Shown here piece after piece: positions 35,088-45,317 of a stretch of DNA of 64,000 bases (positions are counted from its first letter, which is position 1; each line of letters begins with the position of its first letter). The position numbers and the translations under genes were made by a program. The stretch covers positions 5,190,001 through 5,254,000 of the forward strand of contig CM048843.1 in the NCBI GenBank assembly GCA_026545765.1, written 5' to 3'. The stretch is from Plantago major. Taxonomy: Eukaryota > Streptophyta > Magnoliopsida > Lamiales > Plantaginaceae. The notes below the pieces were generated by a model. It searched no databases. It was not told the origin of the DNA and saw only the letters and a program-made list of their open reading frames with translations.

Positions 35088-35468
35088 TCCAAACGGTCAC
35101 CAACGGCTAGTTCCAACTTTTACCAAAATATTACAATGAAGTCCACAAAATTTAAACATTATTACAGTCCAGGAAGGTATGGATTAAACATTATTACAAT
35201 GAAGGACATCATGTGCAGATCACGTGACATTTTGTTTAAAAGAAAATGGAAAAGAAAAGGCAGTAATAAAAGAAAAGGGAAAAGAAAATGCATTTTTCAT
35301 TCTCTCTCATATGACATCATCACGAGTGTTGACTTTTGTCCTTCAGTGTAAATAAAATTTTAGTGCTGTTCAATTTTTGTCCTTCAACGTAAATTATGAA
35401 ACAATGAGGACCTAATCGTTCAGACAACATCTAAAAAGGTGGTTGGATGAAAATTGCCCATAAAAAAA

Positions 35469-35607
35469 TTGGTAATTCGTATAATTCGATGGGAATATAA
35501 ATTGGTAATTTGTATAAAAAATTGGTAATTCATAATTTATAATTTATAATTAGTATAATTTAAATGCTAAATAGCGACGGATAATTCTATCCGTCGTTAA
35601 AGTTAAT
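35469..35607 (+). mobile_element. Junction of CACTA family 2 copies A and B
   Basis: About 90 bases of copy A intron sequence (GGTAATTCGTATAATTCG) run without a boundary repeat into a TAGCGACGGATA subterminal field (about 35565-35600) that belongs to the left end of copy B. Copy B is then interrupted by a solo LTR at 35608. Confidence 0.6.
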
Positions 35608-37267
35608 TGTTGGTCCAGATAACGGCAAAGTAAAAGACTGGGGGGGGGGGGGGTGAACAGTCTTTTAAAACTTTTGTCGATAAACACGGTTTCTCAGATA
35701 TCTGTGAAGATTTCTGATACTTAATTTCAGAGAGCGGAAGACTTTTCTGTGATATGTGCGTTTCAAGAAGATAGGTGTAAATACTTTGCAAGGTAAATTA
35801 AGCAAGTAATAAGATGCAGAAAGTAAATAACACAAGTCTTTTTATAGTGGTATCTGAAGGTGGCGTAATCCTTCAACTAATCCACTTTGGCCTTTCTCAG
35901 ACCTAGAATCCACTAAGACAGATAAATGAGGTAACCTTACAAGTATCTTCTCTTGATTCCTAAATACACTAAGTTCCCAACCAAGTGTTCCCCCTGAGTT
36001 ATTCCCCGGCTTTCACAGCCAAGTAATTCCTGTACTCAGAAACCTTTTGAGCTATTCCTTAGTTTCCCAAACTAAGTACTTCCTATGCTCATTAACCTTG
36101 GAGTTATTCCTTAGTTTCCCAAACTAAGTACTTCCTGTACTCCACGCCGATTAAGGTGTTGGTTAAGGTAGTTTGTCAGGTGAGCTTCTTTAATAACTTG
36201 TTCAGTTATGCAGATAGCTCTATGAATCAAGTATACTTAATACACTTTGAAATGTATGGTATCTTGTTCTTTACTGACCCAAGTCTATGATAAGTGTTCA
36301 AGAGAATGAATCTCATATATGAAATCTTAGTTCAACTCTTTCACAAATAACAATGCTTGTTAAAGATCAGGACACTTAGAACTTTTGTGCTACTTAGAAT
36401 CAAGAGCTTTGGTCGCAACAGAAAGCTTGAAGGTAAGTAGTGTGCTTGAGAGAACTTGTGAGAGTAATCAATGTTAGTTCAGTGTTCTAAGTTCCGTGTG
36501 TTCTAAGGTGTGTTCTCAAGCAGTTTAAATGTTGATATTTATAGATGAATTTGAGTGCCGTTTGAATAGTATCCGTTAGGCTTAAATCAAATTCAAACTA
36601 TTGATATCTGAGTATAGTACTGTAGTACGTTTGTCTTCTTCTTCAGAAGCTACCGTTTTTGTTCAGACATCTCTGTCCGCGCATTTAATGCATTATACTA
36701 TACTTTTGTCCTGTAGTGCCAACGGAACTATGCATGGTATCAGAGATCTTTATACTATCAGATTTCTCTGATGTTGTGCACGTCCTTTTCAAGAGTTTAT
36801 CACAACTCCAGATATCACTTGTTGAAACAACTTATAATATATTACTTTTTAGAAACATAGATTATGTCCAAGGTATCTGAGTGTAGATATCTGTGGGCAC
36901 TTTCCTCGTCTCAGAAACCTTTTATTTCTCAGATATCTTTTGCAACACTGTTTATTTAAAAACTCTTGTGTCTTCAAGATATCTGGTCATAGGTATCTGG
37001 AAACCTTTGTCTTCAGCAATCCTGTGCAGTCTTCAAATCTTCAAATCCGTTGAACTTTTTCAGCTGGATGCCTTCTTCTTGGTCTTCTTTTTAGAAAATA
37101 AAAATTCCATTCAGAGACCTAACATCCTATACAAGATTAGCTAAACTATCATACTTAGTGAGTTTCCTCTTTTACAGTGTTCAAGTGAACTAAGAGTACT
37201 AACCACCTTTCTGAGCTAAGATAAGTCATTAGGTTGCTGATCAAAATCTAAACAGATATTCCTAACA
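35608..37267 (-). mobile_element. Solo LTR of family A (TSD TTAAT)
   Basis: 1660 bp, minus-strand ends TGTTAG and CCAACA, with a perfect 5-bp duplication TTAAT (35603-35607, 37268-37272). Contains the family A TATA stretch (about 36535-36545, minus strand) and a G run at 35641-35653. More diverged from the other family A LTRs than those are from each other, so probably older. Confidence 0.95.
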
Positions 37268-38002
37268 TTAATAAAACGGGAGGCTGACAACCTTCTTCCC
37301 CCATTTCTATTTTGCTTCTTCTTTCTTCTTGTTTTCACCATTTTCGCCCCTTTTCCAACTCCGATCAAAACTCCACCATTCCGGCCAATCTTGGACTCTT
37401 TTCGAAGCTCGGCTATTTTTCCCGTAATTGAAGGTATTAGTCTAAAACCCCTTACTTTGTTAAATTTGGGATTTTTGCTAATTTCAAACAATTGTATGTT
37501 TTTAGAAGTTTGCACTAGCTAGTTTAGCTTATATTAAGTAGTGGGTTAAGCTTGAGGTTGTTTAATTGATAGATTTAGGTCAATTTCGAGAAATTGTATG
37601 TTTTTGAATTGTTAGTATCATTATGGATGTTTGTAAGTATGTATGGTATTTAATTTGATGTTTTCGTATATGTAGTAGGATTAGTGAGATTTGGTTGAGT
37701 TTTTTGAGACAATTTAGATTTACTGATTTTGGTGGTTGTAGTACAATTGGCTCGTATTAACTTAGAAAGAATTACTACTGTTTTAATTTATAATTCGTAA
37801 TTGTAATGGAATTTTGAAATTCATAAAAAAAAATCAAACGTAAAATGCATGTAATTCATGAAATTTGGAACGTATTATAATTAACAATGCAATTATAGCC
37901 AGGAATTGGAATTGGTTGTAGTATAATTTGCTTGTATTGACTTGTTGTGAATTACTACTATTTTAATCTACAATATGAAAGCTATTATTGGATTCTTCAA
38001 GG

Positions 38003-39099
38003 ATGACTTCTCCACCTTCGTCGCCTCCTCCACAGTTGCCTACACCATTGTCGCCTCCACCCGATTCATTGGATTATCATTGGAGTTCTGCCGAGTAAGT
38101 ATACTTCGTCTTTCTTAGTAGTGATTTCATTTCTAACATGTAAACTGTATTTTCTAGTTAATTTAGCACAATTAATATTTAACCTCGGTTTTTTTTATAT
38201 GTATGTAGAAATTGCGATACGCTCTCCTATGCAAACATGTGGACAGGTTTTTCTGCTTTCGATAGAGCATTGGAGGCAGAAATGAAGGCCAATGAAGATG
38301 CAAACATGGCTAAAACCAATTCTAGGAAAGAAATGGATGATGAAGATGATGAAATGAAGGTTTCTCCACCACAGTCGCCTACACCATTGCCGCCTCCACC
38401 CGATTCATTGGAGTTATGCCGAGTAAGTATACTTCGTCTTTTTTAGTAGTGATTTCATTTCTAACATGTAAACTGTATTTTCTAGTTAATTTAGCACAAT
38501 TAATATTTAACCTCGGTTTTTTATATGTATGTAGAAATTGCGATACGCTCTCCTATGCAGACATGTGGACAAGTTTTTCTCCTTTCGATAGAGCATTGGA
38601 GGCAAAAATGAAGGCCGATGAAGATGCAAACATGGCTAAAACTAATGCTGGGAAGAAATGGATGATGAAAATGATGAGGATTTTGACATGACCATTGAGA
38701 GGATGTTGAACTTTCGATTATTTGAAAGTTCATATCACATGCTTGAATATAGACGGAATCATCTCTAGGTTAGTGTATATATTCGTATCTTATTTGTGAT
38801 AATATGATCATTCTTCTTTATTTGTTTGTGCTTTATCTGTGAGTGGTATGTTAGCCACTATATGTGAGACTGAACTTGGGTGATATGTTAGTCACCATTA
38901 TCTTAGCTGCTTTTAGGACAATATGAGTGGTATGTTAGCCCCTATATGTGGGTGATATGTTAGTCACCATTTGTGTAGTATGCGTATTTTTCATCCATAA
39001 CTCATGGTGTGCACTTTACGATTTCAGGCTGAGGTGGTGAGGAGGATCGACATTCGGGAGCTGTCAAGTCAAGAAGAAAATGACATCTTCTTAGCCTAG
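38003..39099 (+). pseudogene. Small CACTA-borne gene with duplicated exon
   Basis: Likely exons: 38003-38094 (Pro-rich, MTSPPSSPPPQLPTP), 38209-38422, 38535-38768 and 39028-39099 (ending ENDIFLA and a stop). Exons 2 and 3 are copies of one exon (CDTLSYA-MWT-FS-FDRALEA) joined to copies of the same intron, through a tandem duplication of about 328 bp. The duplicated exon boundary differs by 11 bp between copies (GATTATCATTGGAGTTCTGCC against GAGTTATGCC), so splicing through both exons shifts the frame. The helical FDRALEA-MKA-EDANMAKTN block is conserved in both. I do not recognise the protein. It may be an accessory CACTA gene or a captured host fragment. Confidence 0.5.
38034..38690 (+). repeat. 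328-bp tandem exon-intron duplication
   Basis: The donor CCGA/GTAAGTATACTTCG occurs at 38095 and 38423, and the acceptor TATGTAG ends at 38208 and 38534. The two copies differ at scattered single bases and a T-run length only, so the duplication is fairly recent relative to the element. Confidence 0.9.
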
Positions 39100-39325
39100 A
39101 TATTTCGTTTTGAACTTTTGTTTTTCTGCCACTTGACCTCTTGTTTTAGCTTATGTAAGGATATTTCATTTTATTACAGATAATTTGTATTTTGTCGAAT
39201 GATTTCTGTTTAATTAACACAATTTCATTATTATGGATTTACTATCGGACATTATATTTGTGAAACAGGTGAAATATGAAAACAGGTTGCAAAATATTTT
39301 TAAAAAAAAATTAAATGTGGTTTTT

Positions 39326-39625
39326 AGCGACGGATAAAATATCCGTCGCTAAAAAGCAGATATTATAAAAAACAAAAATCTGCCTTTTAGCGATGGATAT
39401 GTTATCCGTCGCGAAAAAGCCATTTTTTTGTTTTTTTAAAAAAAAATAAAAATCTACTTTTTAGCGACGGAAAGTCAATGGTTTATCCGTCGCTAAATCC
39501 GTCGCGATTTAGCGACGGATAAACTATCCGTCGTCCCGCTTCCCGTGGGACGACGGCTTTTTTATCCGTCGTTAGCGACAGACCGCTACTGTTTTAGCGA
39601 CGGATAGATCCGTCGCTAAAACAGT
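39326..39625. repeat. Right subterminal repeat field of CACTA family 2
   Basis: At least eight direct or inverted copies of TAGCGACGGATA-like units, several as hairpin-forming pairs (TTTAGCGACGGATA ... TATCCGTCG). Such repeats in En/Spm are the binding sites of the TNPA-type regulator. The left field is at 32936-33200 (copy A). Confidence 0.85.
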
Positions 39626-39639
39626 GGATTTTTGTAGTG

Positions 39640-41468
39640 CAAGAACGTAACTTCCAGTCTTTCACGTAACCGCTACCCGAGGAGCAGGTAGTTTCGAGTC
39701 CTTCAACTGCCTGGGTGAAAATTTCTCTCTCCCCCAGCGTCGTTGGACTCTAGGCATGATGTATGCGTCAATTATCTCCCACATGTGGGCTTGGAAGGTC
39801 CACATATGTTTATGGACATTATCACATGGACCAGACCACTAGAGACCCTCATTACGAAGACTATTTTAAATTTGACTTTGAGCCCTTTTATCCCATATGG
39901 CTAAGTGGACTTGTAATTGAATTTGTGGTTTTTGGGTAGGGCATGAAACATATAAATTGTTTTTCCAATTTTACGATTAGGCCAGCTTGAGTGTTTTAGA
40001 CCCGATTTGGTCAAATTAGTCAAAAGCGTATTTATTACCAATAGAGTCCAAGATCTCGAATGTATAAATGAGCCAGCTGTCCTAATATTTATTTATCATC
40101 ATACTGTATAAGGATTCATTAGGCCTAGTCACGCCTATAAACTTATATACATATAAAATCTATCTTATTTCAGGCAAAATAACAAATTGGTCAATGGATG
40201 CATTGAATCTGAAGAAAATAAAAGAAATTCCACTTGCAGGTTTTGAATTCAGCCAATTCGGTAAATTGTCCTTGAAAATAAATTTCAAAAAGCGATGTAT
40301 ACACCGTCTTCTTCACAAAAATTTATTCATTTTTTTGAAAAACTGGAAGGTGGAATTTGACTTAGCCGAAGCCAATAATCAACTTCTATCTCGTACGGTG
40401 AGTTTTACTTGAATCTGGTGTAGTTTCTCATATATGTGTGCACATTTAAAAAATGTATCACTAACACTCGTCGTTGTCACCGTCATCATCATAAATTCAA
40501 CTTTTTAAACATAGTAACAACGTCATCATTATTATAACTGAAATTTCACCGAGCGAGGGCCATCAATCAAAAATTATATCTCCTACGGTGAGTTTTACTT
40601 GAACTCGATTTACTTTCTCATATATGTATGCACGTTTAAAAAATGTATCACTAACACTCATCGTTGTTGTCACCTCCATCATCATAAATTCCAATTTTTA
40701 AACATGGTAACAACGTGATCACACAATCAGGATAACCATCTTAAAGTTCGACTACTTTACCAGTTCTTGCTTGTCTTATTTATACACAATTTTTTAATGA
40801 TTTAATCCAACTTATTTTTATTTGGATTTTTTGTGCTTTAGTTTTATTTTATTTTGATAATCTGCTTGAATTTTTTGTTTGAATTATAAAACTTTATAAA
40901 ATGAAGTTATTTAGGTTTGACGTGAGCATGCATGGACTTATTTTGTTAAGAAGACTAATTAAATTGCTCCAAAAGTATCTTATTCGTCTTGTTACATTTC
41001 ATCATAAAATTGATTTATTAGAATTCAAGGGAAATGTAACCGATGTTTTTTTATATTTAGGGTTCATATTCGTTTAATGCTTTTCTCTATTTCCCTATAT
41101 ATTAAAATTAATGATCTCACCCACCGACCACCACTATTCTTGGAGGGTCTCCATTGTGAATATTGATGGGTGAGATGAATGACCCCGCGCATAAGGTCTC
41201 ATAAACCCCACAAAAAATCATTAATCCTAACCAAGCATACAACTAGGGTATCATAGCCCTTTTGCCGCAAAACTAGCAAGTGTGTTTCTCAGAGATTCAC
41301 AATTACTATTTGATACCAATTTTTTTCTTTACACGTGTCTAGTCAATTCGTCATGACCTAACACGCCAACTTATATTCGCAATCTTGCTTTATATTTAAA
41401 CATAAACAAAAGATAATTTGATTCATACTATTTATAATGCTTTAGAAGAAAGTACACCTTTCCCCTCT
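39640..41468. other. Non-coding stretch with a 190-bp tandem duplication
   Basis: No gene is recognised. The block ACGGTGAGTTTTACTTGAA with about 160 further bases occurs at about 40363-40530 and again 190 bp later (40553-40720). Each copy looks like the end of an exon with a CG/GTGAG donor, and a 72-codon frame (40194-40412, MDALNLKKIKEIPLAG) leads into the first copy; it could be a relic exon of an unknown gene. Confidence 0.5.
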
Positions 41469-42679
41469 CTATATAATTGAACACCCAAACCCATAGACAC
41501 TCACATACGATCAAATCATCGTTCTTGAAAGGCTTAAGGATCAAGAAAAGCTTCAGACTTGCTCTAATATATCTCACATTCTCATTTGAGCCAAATTGAT
41601 CACCTCTTTGGATTCCTTGCTCATGTATCAAGGTATAAGTAAAAAAAAAAAAAAAATCTCTCTCCCTAATATCTCTTGCAAACTTGTTTGGCTCTTGTAG
41701 CTGATTTCTATCTAGAAAAGAATTTTTGGTTTTTGATTTCATATGTTCGGTTGAGTTTTTTTTAAGATACTAGCTAGGGGCGTAACCACTGGTAGACATG
41801 GTTACACCTCTAGCATCTAGCAAACGACCGCCTGACCGAGGCATAAAAATTCGGCAGAAGTCCATTGATCGATCTTGTAGTGTTTTGTGTGCATAGCATG
41901 TGATTACATTTTTCTAACGAATTTTCAGTGCATATATAATTGTTGGTTTCAGTTTAGAAGGCAATGTCATCTGATGAGGCTTTGGTAAATCGAGACGTGA
42001 TTTTGTCTTGCATTTCATGCAGTATCTGCAACATGCCTTATCGAGAAGCCATCACTATCAACGAATGTCTTCACACATGTAAGTTTATTTCAAGGTTGCC
42101 TATAGATTTCGGAGGTCGTGTGCCACCCTTCAATACACAATACACATTGGATTTCTATTATATTCAAGTTTGATCTAGCCATAATTTAAAATCATAGAGA
42201 AATTAAAAGAGAATTTATCGAGAAAAATTAGTTTTTGAGTTCGCAAAGGTAAAAAACTTTCTGAAAATTTCTTCTCATTCTTCAAAAAATTCGTGATGTA
42301 TACTTAAACCGGTGTTTTAATCTATTTTTTGTTCTAAAATTTGACTATTACCTCTGATTTTGTTTCTTGCCCTCATAATGCATGTTCTTTACTGTCGAAA
42401 CCGCATTTGTTTCTTGGCTTTTACTATTGTCATTATTGTTTTTTTTTTTTAATTATGTTAGCGTAACCACTTGAACATCCTATCAAATAAAATGTGGATT
42501 CACAATTTAAATATTACATGAGTTGAGTTGTTGGGATGGCTTATTTGAGTTTGGTTTGTTCTTTGGACGATATAGTTTGTCGTAAATGCATATATATACA
42601 AGAAGCTCCAAGACGAAGGAATGAAAGCTTGTCCAGAGTGTTGTGTTGATCTGGGTGTCGCTCCCCTCTCTAAGTTGAG
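41469..42679 (+). pseudogene. DRIP-like RING E3 ligase gene fragment (RING domain only)
   Basis: TATA CTATATAATT at 41469-41477, leader intron 41633-41952, coding exon from ATG 41964 to 42078, intron 42079-42575, second exon 42576-42679 before a GTAAGA donor. Exon 1 gives MSSDEALVNRDVILSCISCS, ICNMPYREAITINECLHT; exon 2 gives FCRKCIY then, in another frame, KKLQDEGMKACPECCVDLG and VAPLSKLR. This is the C3HC4 RING start of the DRIP1/2 family (CPLC...TISECLHTFCRKCIYEK...CPVC...LG), E3 ligases that in Arabidopsis act on DREB2A. All zinc ligands are visible, but an ATATATAT tract in exon 2 shifts the frame and the C-terminal ubiquitin-like (RAWUL) part is absent before the next transposon. A relic of a host gene or a captured fragment. 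Confidence 0.7.
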
Positions 42680-43649
42680 GTAAGATCTCCTTGTATCTAT
42701 ACTTGATCTAGCAAATTGCAGTTTTGGTCGAGTTTGAACCGAACTTGCGGTATTTTGGATATAAATTTGGTCCCTTTTACAATATGGACGCAGACTGGTC
42801 ATATGTGGCCAATTGAAGTGAAGCGAACTAAAATAAGTGCGTGGCGAACTAATATGTCTTCTGGATATGTGGTAGAGAACATCTACTTAGCTATTTATTG
42901 TATTGGCAAAAATTCGTATCTTGTCCAGTCCAAAACTTAGTCCAAATACTACGTGATGAGGCATCATTTGTAGCCCATTTAGAGGCGAGCAGGCCTCGTC
43001 CACGAGAATATTCAAGTGCATTTCAGTCACTCGATGACCTTGCTAATTGAGGTCCATTCCAAATACATTTGGCCAAACGTCGACTTGACATGGGGGACCC
43101 GAGGGGTGAAGACTAGCCACGAGGCGGTCTACCTATGGAGATTGATAATCATCCAAGGTCCATATTTGATCCTTGGACCTGACCAACCCACGAGAGCTAG
43201 CTCTTGCGCTTGGTCTTAGAAAAGCCAAGGTACACGACCTTCCTCATGGAACCAACCAAATGGTGGGTAGGCTACCATCCCACCTCACCCAATCAGTCAA
43301 TAGAGTTACTCAATCGACCGCCTCATGAGGAAGCTAGTTTAGCTAACAAGACAAACTACCCACAACTCCTCCAACTAACCAAGACGTGGTCCAACCCACT
43401 TGGAGACTCCAACAGCCTCACCGATATTGGAGGAAGGACTCCAACGGTTGTTGAGCTATATAGGAGGCATGTGAGCAAGGGAGAGAGGAGGAAGTACTCA
43501 CTGAACAAACCCTAGCTACTCACAACTAGCTACGGACGAACATACTCCCTCTCTCTATGACGCCTTCATCTCAAGCAAGATCTCGGAGACTCCTTCACTC
43601 CGGTGAGCCTCCGACCCGTCCTCCATCAACCTCCGAGGAGTTACCATGA

Positions 43650-43951
43650 ACCATGACATCCATCTCATCCACCATCACCCTCCACCGGCTACCAGCTAGC
43701 CTACTCCGAGGACCTACCATCAACCGTGATATCCGTCTCCGTCCATCATCATCATCATCCATCTCATCCATCATCACTCTCCGACGGCTACCAGCTAGCC
43801 TACTCCGAGGACCTACCATCAACCGTGATATCCATCTCCGTCCATCATCATCATCATCATCATCATCATCCATCTCATCCACCATCACTCTCCGACGGCT
43901 ACCAGCTAGCCTACTCCGAGGACCTACCATCAACCGTGATATCCGTCTCCG

Positions 43952-43995
<44 letters not shown>

Positions 43996-44085
43996 TCTCA
44001 TCCACCATCACTCTCCGATGGCTACCAGCTAGCCTACTCCAAGGACCTACCATCAACCGTGATATCAGTCTCCGTCCATCATCAT
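43650..44085 (+). repeat. Minisatellite with growing (CAT)n segments
   Basis: About four units containing CTCTCCGACGGCTACCAGC and GACCTACCATCAACCGTGAT, separated by CAT runs. Unit spacings at the GACCTACC mark are about 99, 111 and 123 bp, set by CAT runs of 5, 9 and 13. Two further units follow the solo LTR at about 45538-45720. The long frames across this block arise from its repeat structure. Confidence 0.9.
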
Positions 44086-44548
44086 TGTTGAGGGTATAAG
44101 TCCCCCAACCACTTAATTTCCCTTGCTTTCCTTCACGCTAAGTACCTAGATCATCTTTGAGTAAGAACCACCTTGCTTGTAAGAACCAAAGAGTAAGAGC
44201 CCGTAAGAACCGTCGTGCTGGTAAGAGGCGATGCGTAAGGACCTGCACAAGTATCTTGGAGCGGGGGGGGGGGGGGGGGGGGGGAGGACCAAAGACCCGG
44301 TTTGCTAAGTGTCAAACCGGTCTGAGACTTTATTCAAGAGAGACTGAAGATCTACTCTGTATAATAGTCGGGAAGGTAAGAGTCCGGGAAGAAGGCTTGA
44401 CTTACCTTGCATTATGAGGATATGTCCATATTTTGAGAAAGGGAGGACTCACAAGATCGCGCCAAGTGTAAGGCTCAGATTACGCCAACAATGCTCTATT
44501 AGGCCCATGGCCCAATGTCTTGATAGGACTATGGCCCAATAGGTTGGT

Positions 44549-44772
44549 TCGGTTAGGACATCCCGCTTAGGACTATAGTCCGTGACATAGCGGTTAGGAC
44601 GTCCCGCTTAGGACTATAGTCCGACAGAGCGGTTAGGACGTCCCGCTCAGGACTGTAGTCCGTGACAGAGCGGTTAGGACGTCCCGCTTAGGACAGTAGT
44701 CCGATAGAGCGGTTAGGACGTCCTGCTTAGGACAGTAGTCCGATAGAGCGGTTAGGATGTCCCGCTTAGGAC
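44549..44772 (+). repeat. 39-41-bp tandem array, left half
   Basis: Units of the form AGCGGTTAGGACGTCCCGCT TAGGAC-tagTCCG. The GCGGTTAGG mark occurs at 44590, 44629, 44670, 44709 and 44748 (steps 39, 41, 39, 39). The palindromes GGACGTCC and GGACTNNAGTCC recur in each unit. The array resumes at 45318 with marks at 45341, 45382, 45421, 45460 and 45501. Confidence 0.9.
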
Positions 44773-45317
44773 CTTAGTAACATAATTCTTCATCCCCGGA
44801 GCTTTTTTCACGTTCCGAGCGCGAATCCACGTTCCGAGCTTGGGAGCTTCACTAATTCTCGACTTATGCTTTCTTAGTTCTCGAATTAAGTTTTCTTAGT
44901 TCATCGTCGAAGAATTTTAGGAATAAAATGTCAATTTTATGGGTCTCATTTTTTACAAGGGATTGTTAAAATGATTTGAACAAAATGAACTTGAGATTTC
45001 TTATTTAGCATCGCATAAGGGGTCGAAAACAATGAAAAAAAATACGAAAAATCAAAGTAGAAATTTCAGCTATAAAAAATTCTGATATAATTTGAGGAGT
45101 AAATATCATATTATGTTTGAATATAGAACTAGAATATCTCCAAAAAAAATTAATAAGTTTTCTTTAGAACAATATAGGTATAAAATTATAATTAAATTTA
45201 ATTATATACTAAAACAACCGTGCTCTATATACGCTTCCGCTCCCAAATATTTTTTGAATTTGGCGAATTCTCGCTCCCGTTCCCGCTCTTGTGCTCGAAT
45301 TCGCTCTATGTGACAAA
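44773..45317. mobile_element. Small DNA-transposon-like insertion within the array
   Basis: 545 bp of AT-rich sequence unlike the array. GCTTAGGAC flanks it on both sides (44764-44772, 45318-45326), compatible with an 8- or 9-bp duplication, although every array unit has this word. Short ends CTTAGTAACATA and, inverted, TTTGTCACATAG are similar. Inner ends have GAGCG/CGCTC-rich words. A non-autonomous hAT or MULE is possible. Confidence 0.5.

Larger units (their letters stand above)
33825..35459 (+). mobile_element. MULE-2: two-gene Mutator-like element, perfect 9-bp TSD
   Basis: 1635 bp with 76-bp terminal inverted repeats (33825-33900; 35384-35459; about 4 mismatches) opening GGGGAATTTTCATCC and GGGCAATTTTCATCC. 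The flanks are a perfect 9-bp duplication ATAAAAAAA (33816-33824, 35460-35468). It holds the start of a MURA-like gene (rightward) and a convergent GRF zinc finger gene (leftward), as in MULE-1, but is more reduced. It inserted into the first intron-like region of CACTA copy A. Confidence 0.95.
37273..39639 (+). mobile_element. CACTA family 2, copy B (right part, intact right terminus)
   Basis: After the solo LTR the leader of copy A is repeated (TTCCGGCCAATCTTGGA, TTTTTCCCGTAATTGAAG/GTATTAG at about 37432), then a small spliced gene (38003-39099), then a right subterminal field of TAGCGACGGATA repeats (39326-39625) and the terminus TTTTTGTAGTG ending at 39639 (CACTACAAAAA on the other strand). 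No CACTA transposase (TNPD/TNP2) is present, so it is non-autonomous. The left terminus and the 3-bp target duplication could not be found. Confidence 0.8.

Noticed and set aside
30043-39639. Pairing the CACTACAAGAAAG end at 30043 with the TTTTTGTAGTG end at 39639 as one element
   Set aside because: Subterminal repeats differ (GCAGGTAAA against TAGCGACGGATA) and the 3-bp flanks do not match.
39653-39730. SINE-like B box (GTTTCGAGTCC)
   Set aside because: No A box at the right distance, no tail, no target duplication.
43653-44099. Three overlapping frames of about 120-150 codons on both strands
   Set aside because: They are produced by a minisatellite whose units are multiples of three; composition is Ser/His/Asp repeats with no domain.
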